This document shows positions 23,069 through 34,889 of a DNA stretch of 64,000 nt, piece by piece. The notes beneath the pieces were generated by a model, which did no database searches, was not told the origin of the DNA, and saw nothing but the letters and a program-made list of their open reading frames with translations. Position numbers and translations under genes: made by a program. The stretch is from Lepidurus packardi (lineage: Eukaryota; Arthropoda; Branchiopoda; Notostraca; Triopsidae). Within the stretch, counting starts at the first letter, position 1, and the number at the start of each line of letters is the position of its first letter. The stretch spans positions 1-64,000 of the forward strand of contig JAKZAN010000192.1 of assembly GCA_023053545.1 (NCBI GenBank). Direction: 5' to 3'.

Positions 23069-23674
23069 ATGTCTGACTACCACTACACCTTCAAAGTGCT
23101 CATCGTCGGAAACTCCTCCGTCGGCAAGTCCAGCCTCCTCGTCCGCTACGCTGACAACACTTATTCAGACACTCTCGAATCCACCATCGGGGTCGATTTG
23201 CGCCTCAAGACCCTCCAGGTCAATGACCAAACCGTGAAACTAGCCATCTGGGATACTGCTGGCCAGGAAAAATTCAAAACAATCATTGCCTCCTACTACA
23301 AGGGAGCCCATGCTGTTCTGTTTGCCTACGATATCTCGGACAGGAGTAGCCTAGAGGCCATTAACAGGTGGGAATCGGAAGCGCTAAGTCACTGCAACAA
23401 AAATCCGATCAAGATCCTGGTGGGCACGAAGGCGGATATCGTATGTAGAGCAGTGAGCAAAGAAGAAGGGAAGAGGTTTGCGGAGGAACACGGGATGGAG
23501 TACTTTGAGACTTCAGCGAAGACAGGGGCACACGTCTAGGCTACATTCGAGAAGATCGGGAGAGAACTATACACTGAGCACAGCAAGTCCAAGAGTACAG
23601 GACAGGTAGATGCAAGAAAGAAACTGAACCTGCAAGAGCCTGCCGTGAGATCCCCGATGTACAGATGCTGCTGA
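23069..23674 (+). CDS. Rab-family small GTPase (Rab1/18-like)
   Basis: Single exon of 201 residues, ATG 23069, TGA 23672-23674. G1 is GNSSVGKSS, the effector region STIGVDLRLK, G3 WDTAGQEKF, G5 ETSAKTG, and the protein ends RCC, a geranylgeranylation site. These make it a membrane-attached Rab for vesicle traffic. G4 is TKAD instead of the near-invariant NKxD. A TAG at 23537-23539 encodes the Gln of HVQATFEKI; read as a stop it would cut off the prenylated tail, so it is good evidence for the code. No introns. Confidence 0.93.
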
Positions 23675-23814
23675 TTTCTTGTTACTTTATCCCCTAACTC
23701 TATTTTACTCCTTTAATTTCTACATCCCCTCTTGCAAAGACTAACCAGCAATTTACGACATTTCCTGTGCCGATCGAACTTTCCAACCCAACCGCCCCTA
23801 TTTGTCCACGCAGT

Positions 23815-24768
23815 ATGTCCAAGGTATTTGCTGATTCTGTATTCCTAATTTTGGCTATTAAATATTACTGTTTACCCTTAAAAACATGCAGCACGAAACA
23901 TACTCCATTGACTCTGTTTACAAAGCCATCATTCTCCACTCAAACTACTAGTCCATCTCTTCAGACTTGGTGTCCTACCTCATACACACTCTCAATCAGC
24001 ACACCGACCTTCCAAGCATTGGATCCAATCCTACTGTCGTCAAGATCATCCAGATGCTGGCGTAAGCATACTCCCCAAAAATAACACTCTCAAGAATCAT
24101 AGCAGCGATCGACAAATCTGCGATTTCCAAGTCCCTCGGCGACATAGATTTAACCATTATAGCATCATATGTGACATCGTGTCATGATGATGCCCTCGTG
24201 GAAACTGCGAGCCTCATTGAAGAAAACATTCAGCTCATGCATGGCCCTTGGGACAACGTATGCCAATCAAGTCTGGACAGATTGGCTTCCCTTTCATCTT
24301 AAGAAGTAATAATCGACGCAAGAATAATTTTAGGCAAGCATCTTAATCACGAAGCTCATCTCAAGGCTCATCGAGACGCAGCCAACTCTGCTCGGGTAGA
24401 CTGTGCTGAAAAACCCCCAGGCAGTCTTATACTCCGAAGGGCTTCTTCAGCTCCTTATCAAGACGCAGGATCCCGAGCAGTTCATCCGATACGTCGATCT
24501 AGTCATCAATATCTATTCGCGCACGTCTGACTTCTTCCGAAGCAACGACACACGACTACTCATCGATGTCCTGATCAGGACTCTCGAAGACCCTCTTTCT
24601 GAGAAAGTAGTGTTGTACACTCTGAAGTGCTACCTGGCATTGTCCTGCTCCAACAATTTCCCGGACGACTATCGCGTCGAAGACATGAAGACACTGCTCA
24701 GTAGTGCCACTACAACCCCAGAAGCAGCCTGTGCAAGTCTTGCTTCCCAAATTCTCTAGATGCTGTGA
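23815..24768 (+). CDS. SPIN90/Ldb17-domain protein
   Basis: Four exons, 23815-23823, 23892-24061, 24095-24257 and 24334-24768, with introns of 68, 33 and 76 nt; 258 residues. The first exon is only nine bases (Met-Ser-Lys). The C-terminal half reads SDFFRSNDTRLLIDVLIRTL and then a helical repeat, matching the SPIN90/Ldb17 leucine-rich domain whose signature is FF.TND...L+DI.IREL. In yeast and animals this domain activates Arp2/3 to nucleate unbranched actin and acts at endocytic sites. TAG codons supply three Gln. It lies 141 nt after the Rab gene, same strand, and converges on HDAC with 74 nt between. Confidence 0.75.
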
Positions 24769-24842
24769 TTCCTGATCGTAATGTATTGGTCGACTAAATA
24801 AAAACTTGTGCATAACCCATCCTTCTTCTGCAATGCTCACAG

Positions 24843-26195
24843 TCAAATCACAACCCGGTTCCTTTTTGTTATCAGTGTCCGCAGGTACTTCTCCACCTTT
24901 TTATCCTACTCGTCCAGCTCCTTGCCGTCCTGGTCATCCTCGTCCTCCATCAGACCTGTCGGCACGTTGTGGAGCTGCACGCCCGGTGCCCCTTCCATCA
25001 TTGAGATATTTAGGTGAAGCTTTTTGCGCATCTAGTTCAGGTATTCAGGCGTATTTTTGTTCTCTACTGGTTTCACGTTTATGTGAAGTTTCTGGTCGGG
25101 CAGGTAGCTTTCATAAAACTGGTCAGTCTTCGGAATAGCACCTTCGATTTTCTGTCCCACCGCTACTCCCGTCTCGTAGGCCCAGCATCGAGACACGTTT
25201 TGCACAGTATAACCGCCTCCGCCCAGCATGACTGTGGGAATACCATAGCTCAACATCTTCTCGAGACACCTTCCGTGGCCTCGAATAGTCATGTTGAAAT
25301 TTCCGAGTTTATCGTAGGCGATCGAATCAGCACCGAGTTGGACGACGACGGCTCCGGGACGATACTTGCCCATGACTGCGTCCATAATCTCTACGAAAAG
25401 AGAGTAGTAGGTCTCATCGTCCATGCCAGGTTTTAGCGGCACATTCAAAGAGTAATACTTGCCGGGACCTTCGCCGATGGAGTCCAAACCTCCAGTGCCT
25501 GGGAAGAAGTCTTCGCCGTACTGGTGGAAGGAAACAGTCATGCATCTGTTGGTGATATAGAAGGCCTCCTAGACACCGTCGCCGTGGTGTACATCGATAT
25601 CCAAGTACAGTACGCGGGGGTACCACTGTAACAGCTCTAGAATGCATAGCACGATGTCGTTGGTGTAACAGAACCCACTAGCCTCACATTTCTTGGCGTG
25701 GTGCATGCCTCCACCCCAGTTAATGCTTACGTCTGCGTCTCCTGCCAGTAATACATGGGCTGCCTCGATGGATCCTCCGCAAGAGTATTGGCAGTACTCG
25801 TACAAACCAGAGAAGGCAGGACAGTCTCCGTTCTCTCCAAGGTGGAACATGTTCTTCTTCTTAATGTTGCTGAGTGAGTCTCTTCGTTCTTGATCGTAGG
25901 CAGAGGGCGGGAGACAGGCTCCAATGTGGGGTGGAAGGCCTACGACTTTCAGGGTGTCTTTGCTGACGTAATTCTCAAGGTAGTTGATATAGTCAGGGTG
26001 ATGGAACTTCATGAACTCTTCCTTCGTGCACTGACGGGCTCGATAGACGTCAAGTTATTTGTAAAGATCAAAAGACTCGACGAGACTATGAGTCATGGAG
26101 ATTCTTTTGGGTTTCATAGGGTGGTCTCGACAGTAGTAGAACTTACCAATCTACTAGTTGTGGAAATAGGCGACGCGGTAGGGGTTGGCCTGCAT
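24843..26195 (-). CDS. Class I histone deacetylase (Rpd3/HDAC1-3 type)
   Basis: Single exon of 450 residues, ATG 26195, TGA 24843-24845. The whole catalytic domain is present: HPMKPKRISMTHSLV, then GGGMHHAKKCEASGFCYTN with the two active-site His, LDIDVHHGDGV with the zinc-binding Asp-His, and MLGGGGYT near residue 300. It removes acetyl groups from histone lysines. Five or more Gln codons are TAA/TAG, one right after HHGDGV, where animal HDAC3 also has Gln. The C-terminal tail is acidic (MEDEDDQDGKELDEQD) as in other class I enzymes. No introns. Confidence 0.96.
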
Positions 26196-26599
26196 GGTGG
26201 TATTGGGTGGGTGGGAAAGGGTGTGGGAGATATTTTGGATGGAAGAGGAGGTATTGGGAAACTTAGTTTTGGCTGATTATAGAGAATTAAACGGTACGAG
26301 GCTTTGTAAGGGTCCCTCGGTTTAGAAAGGATTTGTGTTTGCCCTCCAATTAAAGCAGAATGAGACTAATGGAGTAATGGGGTAATGGAGTAATATGAAG
26401 GAAGGAGGATCGCTAAAAGGAAGTGTCACTTTTGTAAAGCGTAGCAGGGATTTTAAAATAATTAAAAGTACCGAACACCCAGCTCCAATCAACTCCCATG
26501 CCGAAAAACTAATACATCCTGTAGATTAACAACAAGCTGGGCTCCCTCTTATATAAAGTATTAAGTACAATCTACAACAATCCAGAAATACACTCTACC
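26196..26599. other. Divergent intergenic region
   Basis: About 404 nt between the start codons of HDAC (minus) and the DDX31-like helicase (plus). A purine-rich run with repeated GGAGTAATGG / GGGGTAATGG units lies near 26370-26391. No ORF or RNA gene recognised. Confidence 0.5.
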
Positions 26600-28846
26600 A
26601 TGGATCACGACGACGACATCATCATCAACATAGCCCCGCCCAAGAACACCAAGACTCTCCCCCTCACCAACAAGTCCGAACTCAAGAAGAATAAGTACTC
26701 CGCCAAGTCCATCAAAGACAAGCACAAGAAGCACGTCGAGCGACAGAACTATCATGAGATCGCCAGAACACATGCCCAGAGACCCAACAGCCTCGCAGGC
26801 ATGTATAATGATGCCGAAGAAGACCGCTATTAAGCCGCAGAAAACGAAGAACATCCCCAACCCGACACTCCTAAGAACCCTGAACTGTCTACTCAGGAAA
26901 AACAGTCCGATAATAAACCTAGCTTGCCAAAGAAACCAGTGCCCTCGTCGGTGCCAAAGGATGGGGACAGAAGTCGAGACACGAGACCGACCGTGGGCAA
27001 GTTCAAGAACAAGTTTAGAAGAGAAGAAGAAGAGGAGGAGAGGCCGAGCGTGAGTGTGCCAGTCAAGAGCAGAGAGGATATTGGAGGAGTAATAATTCCG
27101 AAAGAGCTTATCCCGAACATCTACAAGAAGAGCGAGCAGAAGAATACGATCCCAATCTCATAGCTGAAACTACATGCCAATCTAGAGAAATCACTCACTG
27201 AAAACAACTTCGAAAAACTCACGAACATCCAGACCGAGAGCTTCCCTCCCATTGCTGCAAAGAAGAACTGCGTCATCAAGGCAGCCACCGGCAGCGGCAA
27301 GACTCTCTCCTACCTCATCCCCATCATTGATGGCTTGCTCAAGTCTGGCCAGCGTATTTCTCGCGAGCAGGGAGCATTCGCCATCGTCATCTGCCCCACC
27401 AGAGAACTCTGCATCCAGGCAGAGAAATAGACATTGAAGTGTGTCAGGCGATCTGCATACATAATTCCAGGCAGCTTGATGGGCGGAGAAGAAATCAAGA
27501 AGGAAAAAGCAAGATTGAGGAAAGGCATCAATATCCTGTTCGCAACTCCCGGGAGGCTGGACTATCACCTGCAGAACACCCAGAGTTTCTCTTTCAAAAG
27601 TCTGCAATACCTGATATTCGAGGAAGCTGATCGCACTCTCGACATGGGTTTCAACAAGGAAATCACTCGCATACTCAACATACTCGAGAGCAAAGTCGAG
27701 CTGGGCAAGGTCCAGAAAATACTGGTCTCAGCACATTTCAACGATAAAGTAGAAGAACTCGTGGACAGACTCTCCACAGGCCATCTCGAGTACATCGGAT
27801 TCAAGAAGAAGGAGGGCGAAACCAACGAAAATGGGGACTTCTAGCCAGAGAAGGACAAGGAGATCAATATCTCCAGCCAGCTGAAGCAGACATACGTGTT
27901 ACTCTCGGAAGAGGAGAGGATACCGATGCTGATTGCGTATCTGAACCTGTTGAACAAGTGCAAAGTGCTGATCTTCTTCTCGACGATCGACGAGGTGGAG
28001 TACTTCGAGTTCATGTTCAACAACATGTACTACCGCGACTGCAATGGAAACTACACCGAGCAGAAGGTGGAAAAGCGACCAGTTTGGAAACTACACGGAG
28101 ATATCGACCAGAAGATCCGCTCCAACACTTACTTCAGCTTCAGAAAATAGCCTGTAACATCCACCACTCATCATATATCTTCATGCTTAGAGTTGTATCC
28201 TACTTAGCACAGAGGTGGCCAGCAGAGGCCTTGACTTCCCCGATCTCACTCACATCGTGCTCTTCGATATTCCCGCCACTATCACCGATTACGCTAACAG
28301 AATTGGGCGTACGGCCCGTATGAACAGCACCGGAGTGTCTCTCCTTCTCCTCAACTACCAGGAGTCTGCGTACATCGAGCAGCTGAGAGTCTACACGCCT
28401 GACATTACACCCATCGACAAGGACTTGATCTTCGGGTCGTTCTCGAAGATCCTGCAGAAGATGAACATAGGGACAGACGTACTGTACTACCTGGAAGGAA
28501 TCATCAGGGGACTGGTGAAGGATGACGAGGAGAAGTATCAGATGGCTCGTCGAGCCTATGTGTCCATGCTCAGAGCGTAAAGAAATGCCCATCTTACATC
28601 TAACCCAATTCTGGATAATATAGGTATGCGCGGTTGCCGAACAAGGATATTTTTGTGGTCAAGAAGCTGAACTTGAAGTATCTGGCCAAGAACTTCGGGC
28701 TGAACAGTGTGCGCAGTAGAGTCGGCTAGGCGACTCCAGGAAACAAGAAGACGACGGCAGCGGCTGCGGAGAGAGACTATGAGGCGACGAGGAAGAAGCG
28801 CAAAGTGCAGGACATCAGACAACTGCAGGTGTCGGAGTACATGTGA
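26600..28846 (+). CDS. DDX31: DEAD-box RNA helicase, DDX31/Dbp7 type
   Basis: Three exons, 26600-28153, 28191-28576 and 28624-28846, with 37- and 47-nt introns; 720 residues. A charged N-terminal 190 residues is followed by the helicase core: Q-motif region, AATGSGKT (I), PTREL (Ia), TPGRL (Ib), EEAD (II), SAH (III), STEVASRGLD (V) and RIGRTAR (VI). The first intron is fixed by the need to give CILLSTEVASRG. The C-terminal extension after motif VI, ending in a Lys/Arg-rich stretch, fits Dbp7/DDX31, which act in large-subunit ribosome assembly in the nucleolus. Motif II is EEAD, not DEAD, and motif III is SAH, not SAT. Several Gln are TAG/TAA. Confidence 0.88.
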
Positions 28847-29055
28847 GGAAACTGCGCTGTGACTTTCATTTATCTAAACTGTAGCTCTAATGATTTAACT
28901 CCTTTTTAGGGCTGGGACTGAGCTTTGGGCGTCGTATTCTTTATAATGGGTGTACTACTCCTGAATTCCTGTAATGGCTAGGAAATATTTGAGGTGCAGC
29001 CAAGGTATTTGAATTGAAGGTCTGTAAACAGCCCACGAACTGGGAGCTTGTCGCA

Positions 29056-29606
29056 TCACTATTCCTTCTGTTCCTGCGCGATGTTCGGGTTCATCACGCT
29101 CAGGAAGATGTTTCCTGCCATTTTCTTGGCCTTCGACTGGAAAGAATTCTGCACTCCTTTCTGCAGTTTCTGCGTCTCGTCCTCGAACACTTTCTCCATG
29201 CCGTTCGCAAACTACTCGATCGTCGACTTGTGCTTCTTGAACAGGGGCTCGATGCAGGAGTCGTAAATACTCTCACTATACTCGTACTCGTTGTAGTTCA
29301 GGGCCGAGAAAATGACGATCACCATGATGGGGTACAGTTTTCTAATGGTTGGCACACAGGTTGTTATGGGGGGGGTTACCCTTAGATTATCATCTGGAGG
29401 AGGAAGCCGATGAGGAAGAAGATGGAGTCGAGGCACCAGAACTTGAGGACTCGGGTGAGGCCATCGGAGTTCTTGTTTTTGAGGAACCTGAAGGTGAAGA
29501 AGAGGGGAATATAGATCTTGAGGATTTATCTGGGGGATGAGGGAGAATGTGTGTACTGGGCGAGAGAGACGGCATACTCGAAGAAAGCCGAAATGAACTA
29601 GACCAT
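29056..29606 (-). CDS. REEP/HVA22 (TB2/DP1)-like ER-shaping protein
   Basis: Two exons, 29606-29380 and 29341-29056, with a 38-nt intron (GTAACC..TAG); 170 residues ending TAG-TGA. Four hydrophobic segments occupy residues about 3-100, including IYIPLFFTFRFL, RVLKFWCLDSIFFLIGFLL and KLYPIMVIVIFSAL. IYDSCIEPLFKKHKS then matches the Y...I.P.L end of the TB2/DP1/HVA22 domain. Such hairpin proteins bend ER tubules. The C-terminal 60 residues are a charged helix. Length fits REEP5 (about 190). The call is by pattern. Confidence 0.6.
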
Positions 29607-29752
29607 GGTTCGAAATGGGAGAGTATTCGGAAGGCGAGGATTTAACAAAAAATATTATCAGTATCAGAGGAGTTGAACGCAAGAACGAAAACAGAAAACA
29701 GCACAGATCTTACGCATCCCGAAGAAAATAAAGGATCATTGTTTAATGCCTA

Positions 29753-30745
29753 TCACTCCCTTTAACTATGTTTCTACTCGCCCATCACCCCATTGCTCGA
29801 TGCCACCTTGCTCTGGGCTTCGTCCATCTCGATTTCTTCTTGGAACTCGTCCCCATTCCACCCGAAACGCCGTCTGCAGAACAGGTACAGGCAGCTTATC
29901 ACCCCAAAAAGCACCACTCCTATGAACAGGATCAGAAACCCAACCTCCAAGTCGACGAGGTCCAGTTTCCTCTCAACCTTCAGAGGAGTATAAGCGATTG
30001 TATAGGGAAGAGGAGACTACAGCTCAGCCACGATGCCAACAAGGAACTCTTCGTTTGTGTTGACTATGCTCCGGATATCCTCTTAGTTTGTATAGACTAA
30101 TGCTGTGTCTCGGGAGTATTTGCTATTCAAAGGCACTTTTAGAATTACGCTTTGTGATTCTCCTGAACTCTAGATAACATTTGTCATGATGCTCCCTATT
30201 ACTTCTTCCTCATCATAGTCATCAAACTTAGTACAGCGCAGCCCATTACCAGGCTTGATCAACCAGGCAGAGTACTTTGCTCGGACACTCGATTCTGGCA
30301 TTTTGACGGTACTGAAGGATATTTCCAAGTACTAGTCCCCGATATCCACTTTCACAGCATCATTATGGTATGGCTCTGAAGACAGATCTTTGAGCGTAAA
30401 GAGAGTCAGATTGAAAGACTCCATAACTTTTGAGGCGTCGATAGTGAGTATGCTGTCAGAATGACATTTGTAGATGCTGGACCATGGGCTGAGGACGCGA
30501 GATGGGCTCACAGGAGTATTGTTGCTAAGCGAGAGTAGAATTTTGGGATTATCACAGGATGAAGTTTGAAGGAAAAAATATTTTTGTTGGCAGCGGATGG
30601 TTATCGACTGGAGTGATTTGGAGGGAACCGTGAGCAATTAAGTGTTGTTAGGAGCGAGGGCGATGGATTTGGGCAACTCAGCGCAGAGCGGATTCTAAAT
30701 CAGAGCATGCAGGAGCAGCAAAGCAATGACCGAATAGAGTCGCAT
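29753..30745 (-). CDS. Type I membrane protein, unknown
   Basis: Single exon of 330 residues, ATG 30745, TGA 29753-29755. It starts with a signal peptide (MRLYSVIALLLLHALIQ). A lumenal domain of about 230 residues follows, with several N-x-S/T sites (APNNTQ, ESFNLT) and alternating hydrophobic patterns suggesting beta sheet. One membrane helix lies near residues 276-297 (GFLILFIGVVLFGVISCLYLF), with a Cys-Arg-Arg-Arg stop-transfer, and a short acidic tail. This looks like a cell-surface or endomembrane receptor-like protein. No family recognised. Confidence 0.7.
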
Positions 30746-30907
30746 CGTATTCAGATATTTTATGCATTCAATATGTATAATAGACGCTAAAGTTACAGTT
30801 TAATTGTCTTCTAAAGCCTACCCAAACAGCGGGCTATCATGGGTTCACCCATACGTAAGAAAAATTGTCGAGACCTTCATCAATCTCTATCCTAATTCAT
30901 CATGCAC

Positions 30908-32105
30908 TCACTTCAGCCTCTCCCTCAGATCTACTTCTTTCTCCGGGATCTACATTAGAGACCTCGTTTAACTTTCCTCAGTCTTCTCCTAGTTAGATTT
31001 CAGAACTAGTTGTACTGGAGTGAGCCTCATTTTGTACATCCAGTTGCACAGATCAATGAGCAAAAGTGTGTATAATGCAGGGTCAGAACCAGGCTGCTCA
31101 TGTGGCAGAAAGTATCGAATGTACAGATCAGCGACATAAGGCAAGTATTGGCATTCATCCAAGGAATCGGTACTGGAACTTGGGACTCTGCGACTAATAC
31201 GGTCTTTAATAGCATAGCAAGAACCCTAGCTAGAAGTACGGTTTTTCTGTGAGTGGTTCAGAGTTTATAGAGGAGGGCACTCCGACAGCACAGTATCGGG
31301 GCTAACAGACGGAGAACGAGAGGCCAACTGAGGACTGGTTGGTATACCGAGAGAGGAAAGCACCTGCTCGGAGTAGCGTTAATAGCACTGGCTAAGTCCG
31401 AGGCACATAGACTCTACAGCACGATAGAGATTTCTTTAGAGGAGGGCACTAACATTGAGGAGGTAGACTCCTAGGAGATAGTGGAGAGGACTGGAGGGGC
31501 TGAGAGGCTATGAAGTGGCAGCGATGATAGGCAGGAGATGGGTGGGTATGAGTTCGGGGTGTTATTGGTTGCTTACTAAGAGTATGAAGAATAGATGAGA
31601 GTATGAAAAGAAAGGTGTGGAATGGGCTTCCGAATAGACTTGGGTTTTAAAGGTTAGATTAATTTTGAAAAAGGGTATGAAAAACTAAATAAACTGAAAC
31701 ACTCTAGTGACTGTTTATTATAATAACTTTAGGGCAGCCCAGCAAATTAAAAAGAGTACGTCCATGCTAGCCCTCCAAGTACTCGCACACCTTCATGTCC
31801 CGCATCTTCACCACGCCTACGATCTGCGCCATCAACAGCCTCCCCATCTGCGGGTTGTTCTCGTCCAGGTGTCCATTGTGGTTCAGAAGCAGCAGCATGT
31901 TGTGCACGCTGTTCCTCACCATGGCTGAGGTGGACTTGATGGTGCCGACTGGCTGCTGGCCTTGGTGCTTGGTTTTGATGTGGGTGTAGAGTGCAGGGTA
32001 GGAGAGGTATCGTTTTCCGCAGCCACAGATGTAGTCTCTGGGAGTGGCTTGGTCGCGGGAGCGTCGAGACTTGTGGATGTGGGGTTCTTCTTATCGGATG
32101 AGCAT
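30908..32105 (-). CDS. C2H2 zinc-finger protein (ciliate type)
   Basis: Best model: exons 32105-31760 and 31575-30908, one 184-nt intron (GTACTC..TAG), 337 residues. Residues 25-47 hold a C-x-C..H-x4-H finger: CGCGKRYLSYPALYTHIKTKH. To my knowledge C2H2 proteins with a SYPALYTHIK-type finger followed by a conserved helical domain are common in ciliates. The C-terminal part (ALYTLLLIDLCNWMYKMRL) resembles that companion domain. Phase is consistent across the intron, but the intron is long for this window, so another splice or a second small exon is possible. The 3' exon alone is open from an internal ATG at 31408. Confidence 0.55.
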
Positions 32106-32377
32106 AAAGGAGGTATACTGTTATATAAGGTATATAATGGCTATTATATTGTGGAGGGTGTGACTACTCTAAGAATAGGACAATCTTCTGGATTTTGACA
32201 CTGGAGTGTCTACCATTAGAGTCGAGTCTAATCCGATAATAACTACCACTCTTAATATTATTGGCTCGTCGCAGGCTCTTATAGATTTTTAATTCCCATA
32301 CCCTCTTCTTCAACCAAACAGGACTATACAATTCAAATTCTCTTATCACTTTCCCTAAATCTACTGTTCCCTTAAGC

Positions 32378-34206
32378 TCAGTGCTGCCGAATCATGTCGT
32401 CGAAGTCGTCGTTCTTATCACTGTACTCGTACTGCATATACTTCTTCTTCAGGTTGTTATTGTACACGCTGAACTTCTACAAATCCTATACCCGCCCACA
32501 TCCTCAGCCAAACATATCATCAGATTAGTTACATAGTCGTTGGGGTTGTAAGTCAACCCGCAGCACCAGCTGTCCAGATTGTCCTGCACCAGATCCCCGA
32601 AGCCCCGAATACTTTACCATTTGCCGCACTTGATTCGCAACTTTTCCGCAGAACAGTTATTGCCTCCGATCGCATAAATCTCACCTCGATATTTGATGGC
32701 CTTGTTGCGCAGGTCTCGCCCAGTATCCATCTTTGCCTCCTCAGTGATCGTAAGTTTCTAGGTATTGAATAGGTACGACTAGAGACTGAATCCTTAGTTG
32801 CACCCGCCTCCCAAAATTAGGATGTTGTTCCCGATGCCTACAGCTGCGGAGTTCGAGAGCGGAAGCTTCAACTCCACGCTCACTAGTTTCCACACACCTG
32901 ACTTCTAGTCGTAGTTCTAGATGCTTTTAATGCGTTCGGTTCCGTTAAATCCCCCCATCACCCAGATCTTATTCTGGACCACAGCAACGGCGAAGGCGCA
33001 ACGAGGGACATTCAGGGGACTGATTGGGCGCCACTAATCTTTGTTAATATCGTAGACTTCACAGCCAGCCATGGTCTTGTTGCGACCGTCGTACCCAGAA
33101 ATAGCATAGACTAGGCCATTCATGTACACACACGAGTGTTCCTTGCGACAAGAAACCATGCTCTTCTTGTAAGTTAGTTTGTTCGCAATCCATGCGTTGA
33201 AAAGGAGTGTGAGGTTGGAAGACCCGCCTCCTGTTATTAGAATTTCGCCGGATGGCAAGGTACAGCATGCAGAATAGTACTGGATTTCTATCTGGGTGAC
33301 GAGAGTCGTCAGTGTGTACTGGTTGGTATTAGGGCACAGCATCAGAAGTTTCTTGCGCTCGCCGAAAAAGCAAATCTTTGGGCTGATCTTGTAATTCAGC
33401 TCCATTTTCGGGAGCTCCAGATTTGAGAACGTTAGAATAGGGAACTATGTCTCCAAGGGTCCCTTAAACTTCTTCGCCTTGTAGTCAGGTACCTCGATTT
33501 TCTCCTCCAACACTTTCATTTTTTCTAAGGCCTCTAGCTTTTCCTCAATGCCTTTCGTCTCCTTCTCCACGACGGCTGCCTCCTTGGCAAGCTCAGACCG
33601 CGAGCGCTACAGCTATGCCATCTCATTTTCATAGAATCGGGTGATGTCCAGACGGATGCGTTCCTCGGCCTGGTCGAGCTGGGTTCTAAACTTGAGGAAG
33701 GTCCGCTAAGTCTCCGAGATGGCGTCTTTATATTTGTCACTGAGCTAGCCCAAGGTGGACTTATACTCTTCATCGACAGAGCGGAGTTTGGCTAATTCTT
33801 CCTTGAGGGAGTTGTTTTTATACTGCAGATTCTTTCGAACCAGTACAATGGACTGTTCTTGCTTGAAGAATCGATGCCCCGTGTGTCGCGTGATGCAGTC
33901 GATGCAGATGTACTGGCTGTCATTTTCACAATAGAACTTTAGAGGCTCTTTATGCTCTGGGCAGAACTCGTGCTTCTGCAAGAGTTCCCGCTGTTTGCGC
34001 GAGAACTCGAGTGCGACGTAGTTCTTGGTGAGGGCGCTGGGGACTACATTATAGTCATGGCGGAGTCTGCAGATGGGACACTCGAGATAGCCCTTGGCTT
34101 TCATGGCGACTATGAGACACTCTTCGCAGTAGGTGTGTCCGCAGAACAGGTTGCGGGGGACCTTGACTTCCTCTTCGTAGATGTCGTAGCACATGGGACA
34201 CTCCAT
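32378..34206 (-). CDS. RING/B-box/coiled-coil/Kelch (TRIM-like) protein
   Basis: Two exons, 34206-32533 and 32485-32378, with a 47-nt intron; 593 residues. Residues 3-47 are a C3HC4 RING (CPMCYDIY, FCGHTYCEEC, CPIC). Residues about 81-112 are a B-box (FCPEHKEPLKFYCE, CIDCITRHTGH). A coiled coil follows to about 230. Then come at least four Kelch-like repeats, each with a diglycine followed by a Tyr/Trp (ITGGGSSN, ISGYDGR, VMGGFNG, LGGGCNQ, IGGNNC). This is the tripartite-motif layout with a Kelch propeller as substrate-binding end, so it is probably an E3 ubiquitin ligase. Ten or so Gln codons are TAG/TAA. Confidence 0.9.
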
Positions 34207-34504
34207 GTCGGTGTGAATGATGATTATGGGTTGAGGGTTCGGAGGGTGGGTATTTTTGGTTAAGGTTTGACTGGAGTATTATAGTCAAATTCGTATTTTT
34301 GCGACCGAGGTGGCCCTCATCGAATTTGGACGGAATGCGATATCTGTCATTTTAAACATGTACTGTGTCCTTAATATCTAGCACAGCAATCCCTCTATCT
34401 TAACACATGAGTGCCTATCCTTTTTCCCCCCTTTTCTGAATTAAGAGTACATATTTAAATACATTAAAACCAATACTCCTCTGCTAATCAAATCACTCGA
34501 TAAC

Positions 34505-34889
34505 TCATTCCCGATCCACTTCCTTAAAGCATTGCCGGTAGTATTTTGGGCATGCCTCCCTCACGTACTCTTCGATACTTTCCTGCAACTACGTGATCGT
34601 GCTCTCCGACTCCTCCTGCATCATTGCTTTCAGCACGCAGTAAGGCACCCGCAGGTCGCTCACCTTTGCCATCGCTGCTTTCTCCGTCAGTTTTAACGAC
34701 TCTACAGTCGCATGTTGTCGTAGGATCTCTAATCCCGAGTATGTGGTGTGGATTTCTTCTTGACGGTTATATCTAAACAGAGAGTACAGTTAGGGAAAAT
34801 GGAGTGTACAGTGAGAGGTAGCAAGTGATAGGGGCGCGGGGCTCGGCACTGGCACCAGAAGTCGAAGAATCTACTGAGGAAGAAGACAT
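34505..34889 (-). CDS. Small hypothetical protein
   Basis: Two exons, 34889-34810 and 34772-34505, with a 37-nt intron (GTACAC..TAG); 115 residues. Residues 1-18 are Ser/Ala rich. The rest is helical and acidic (ILRQHATVESLKLTEKAAM; EESESTITQLQESIEEYV) with two Cys near the end. No family recognised. The splice keeps phase and gives a uniform composition on both sides, which supports the model. Confidence 0.6.
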
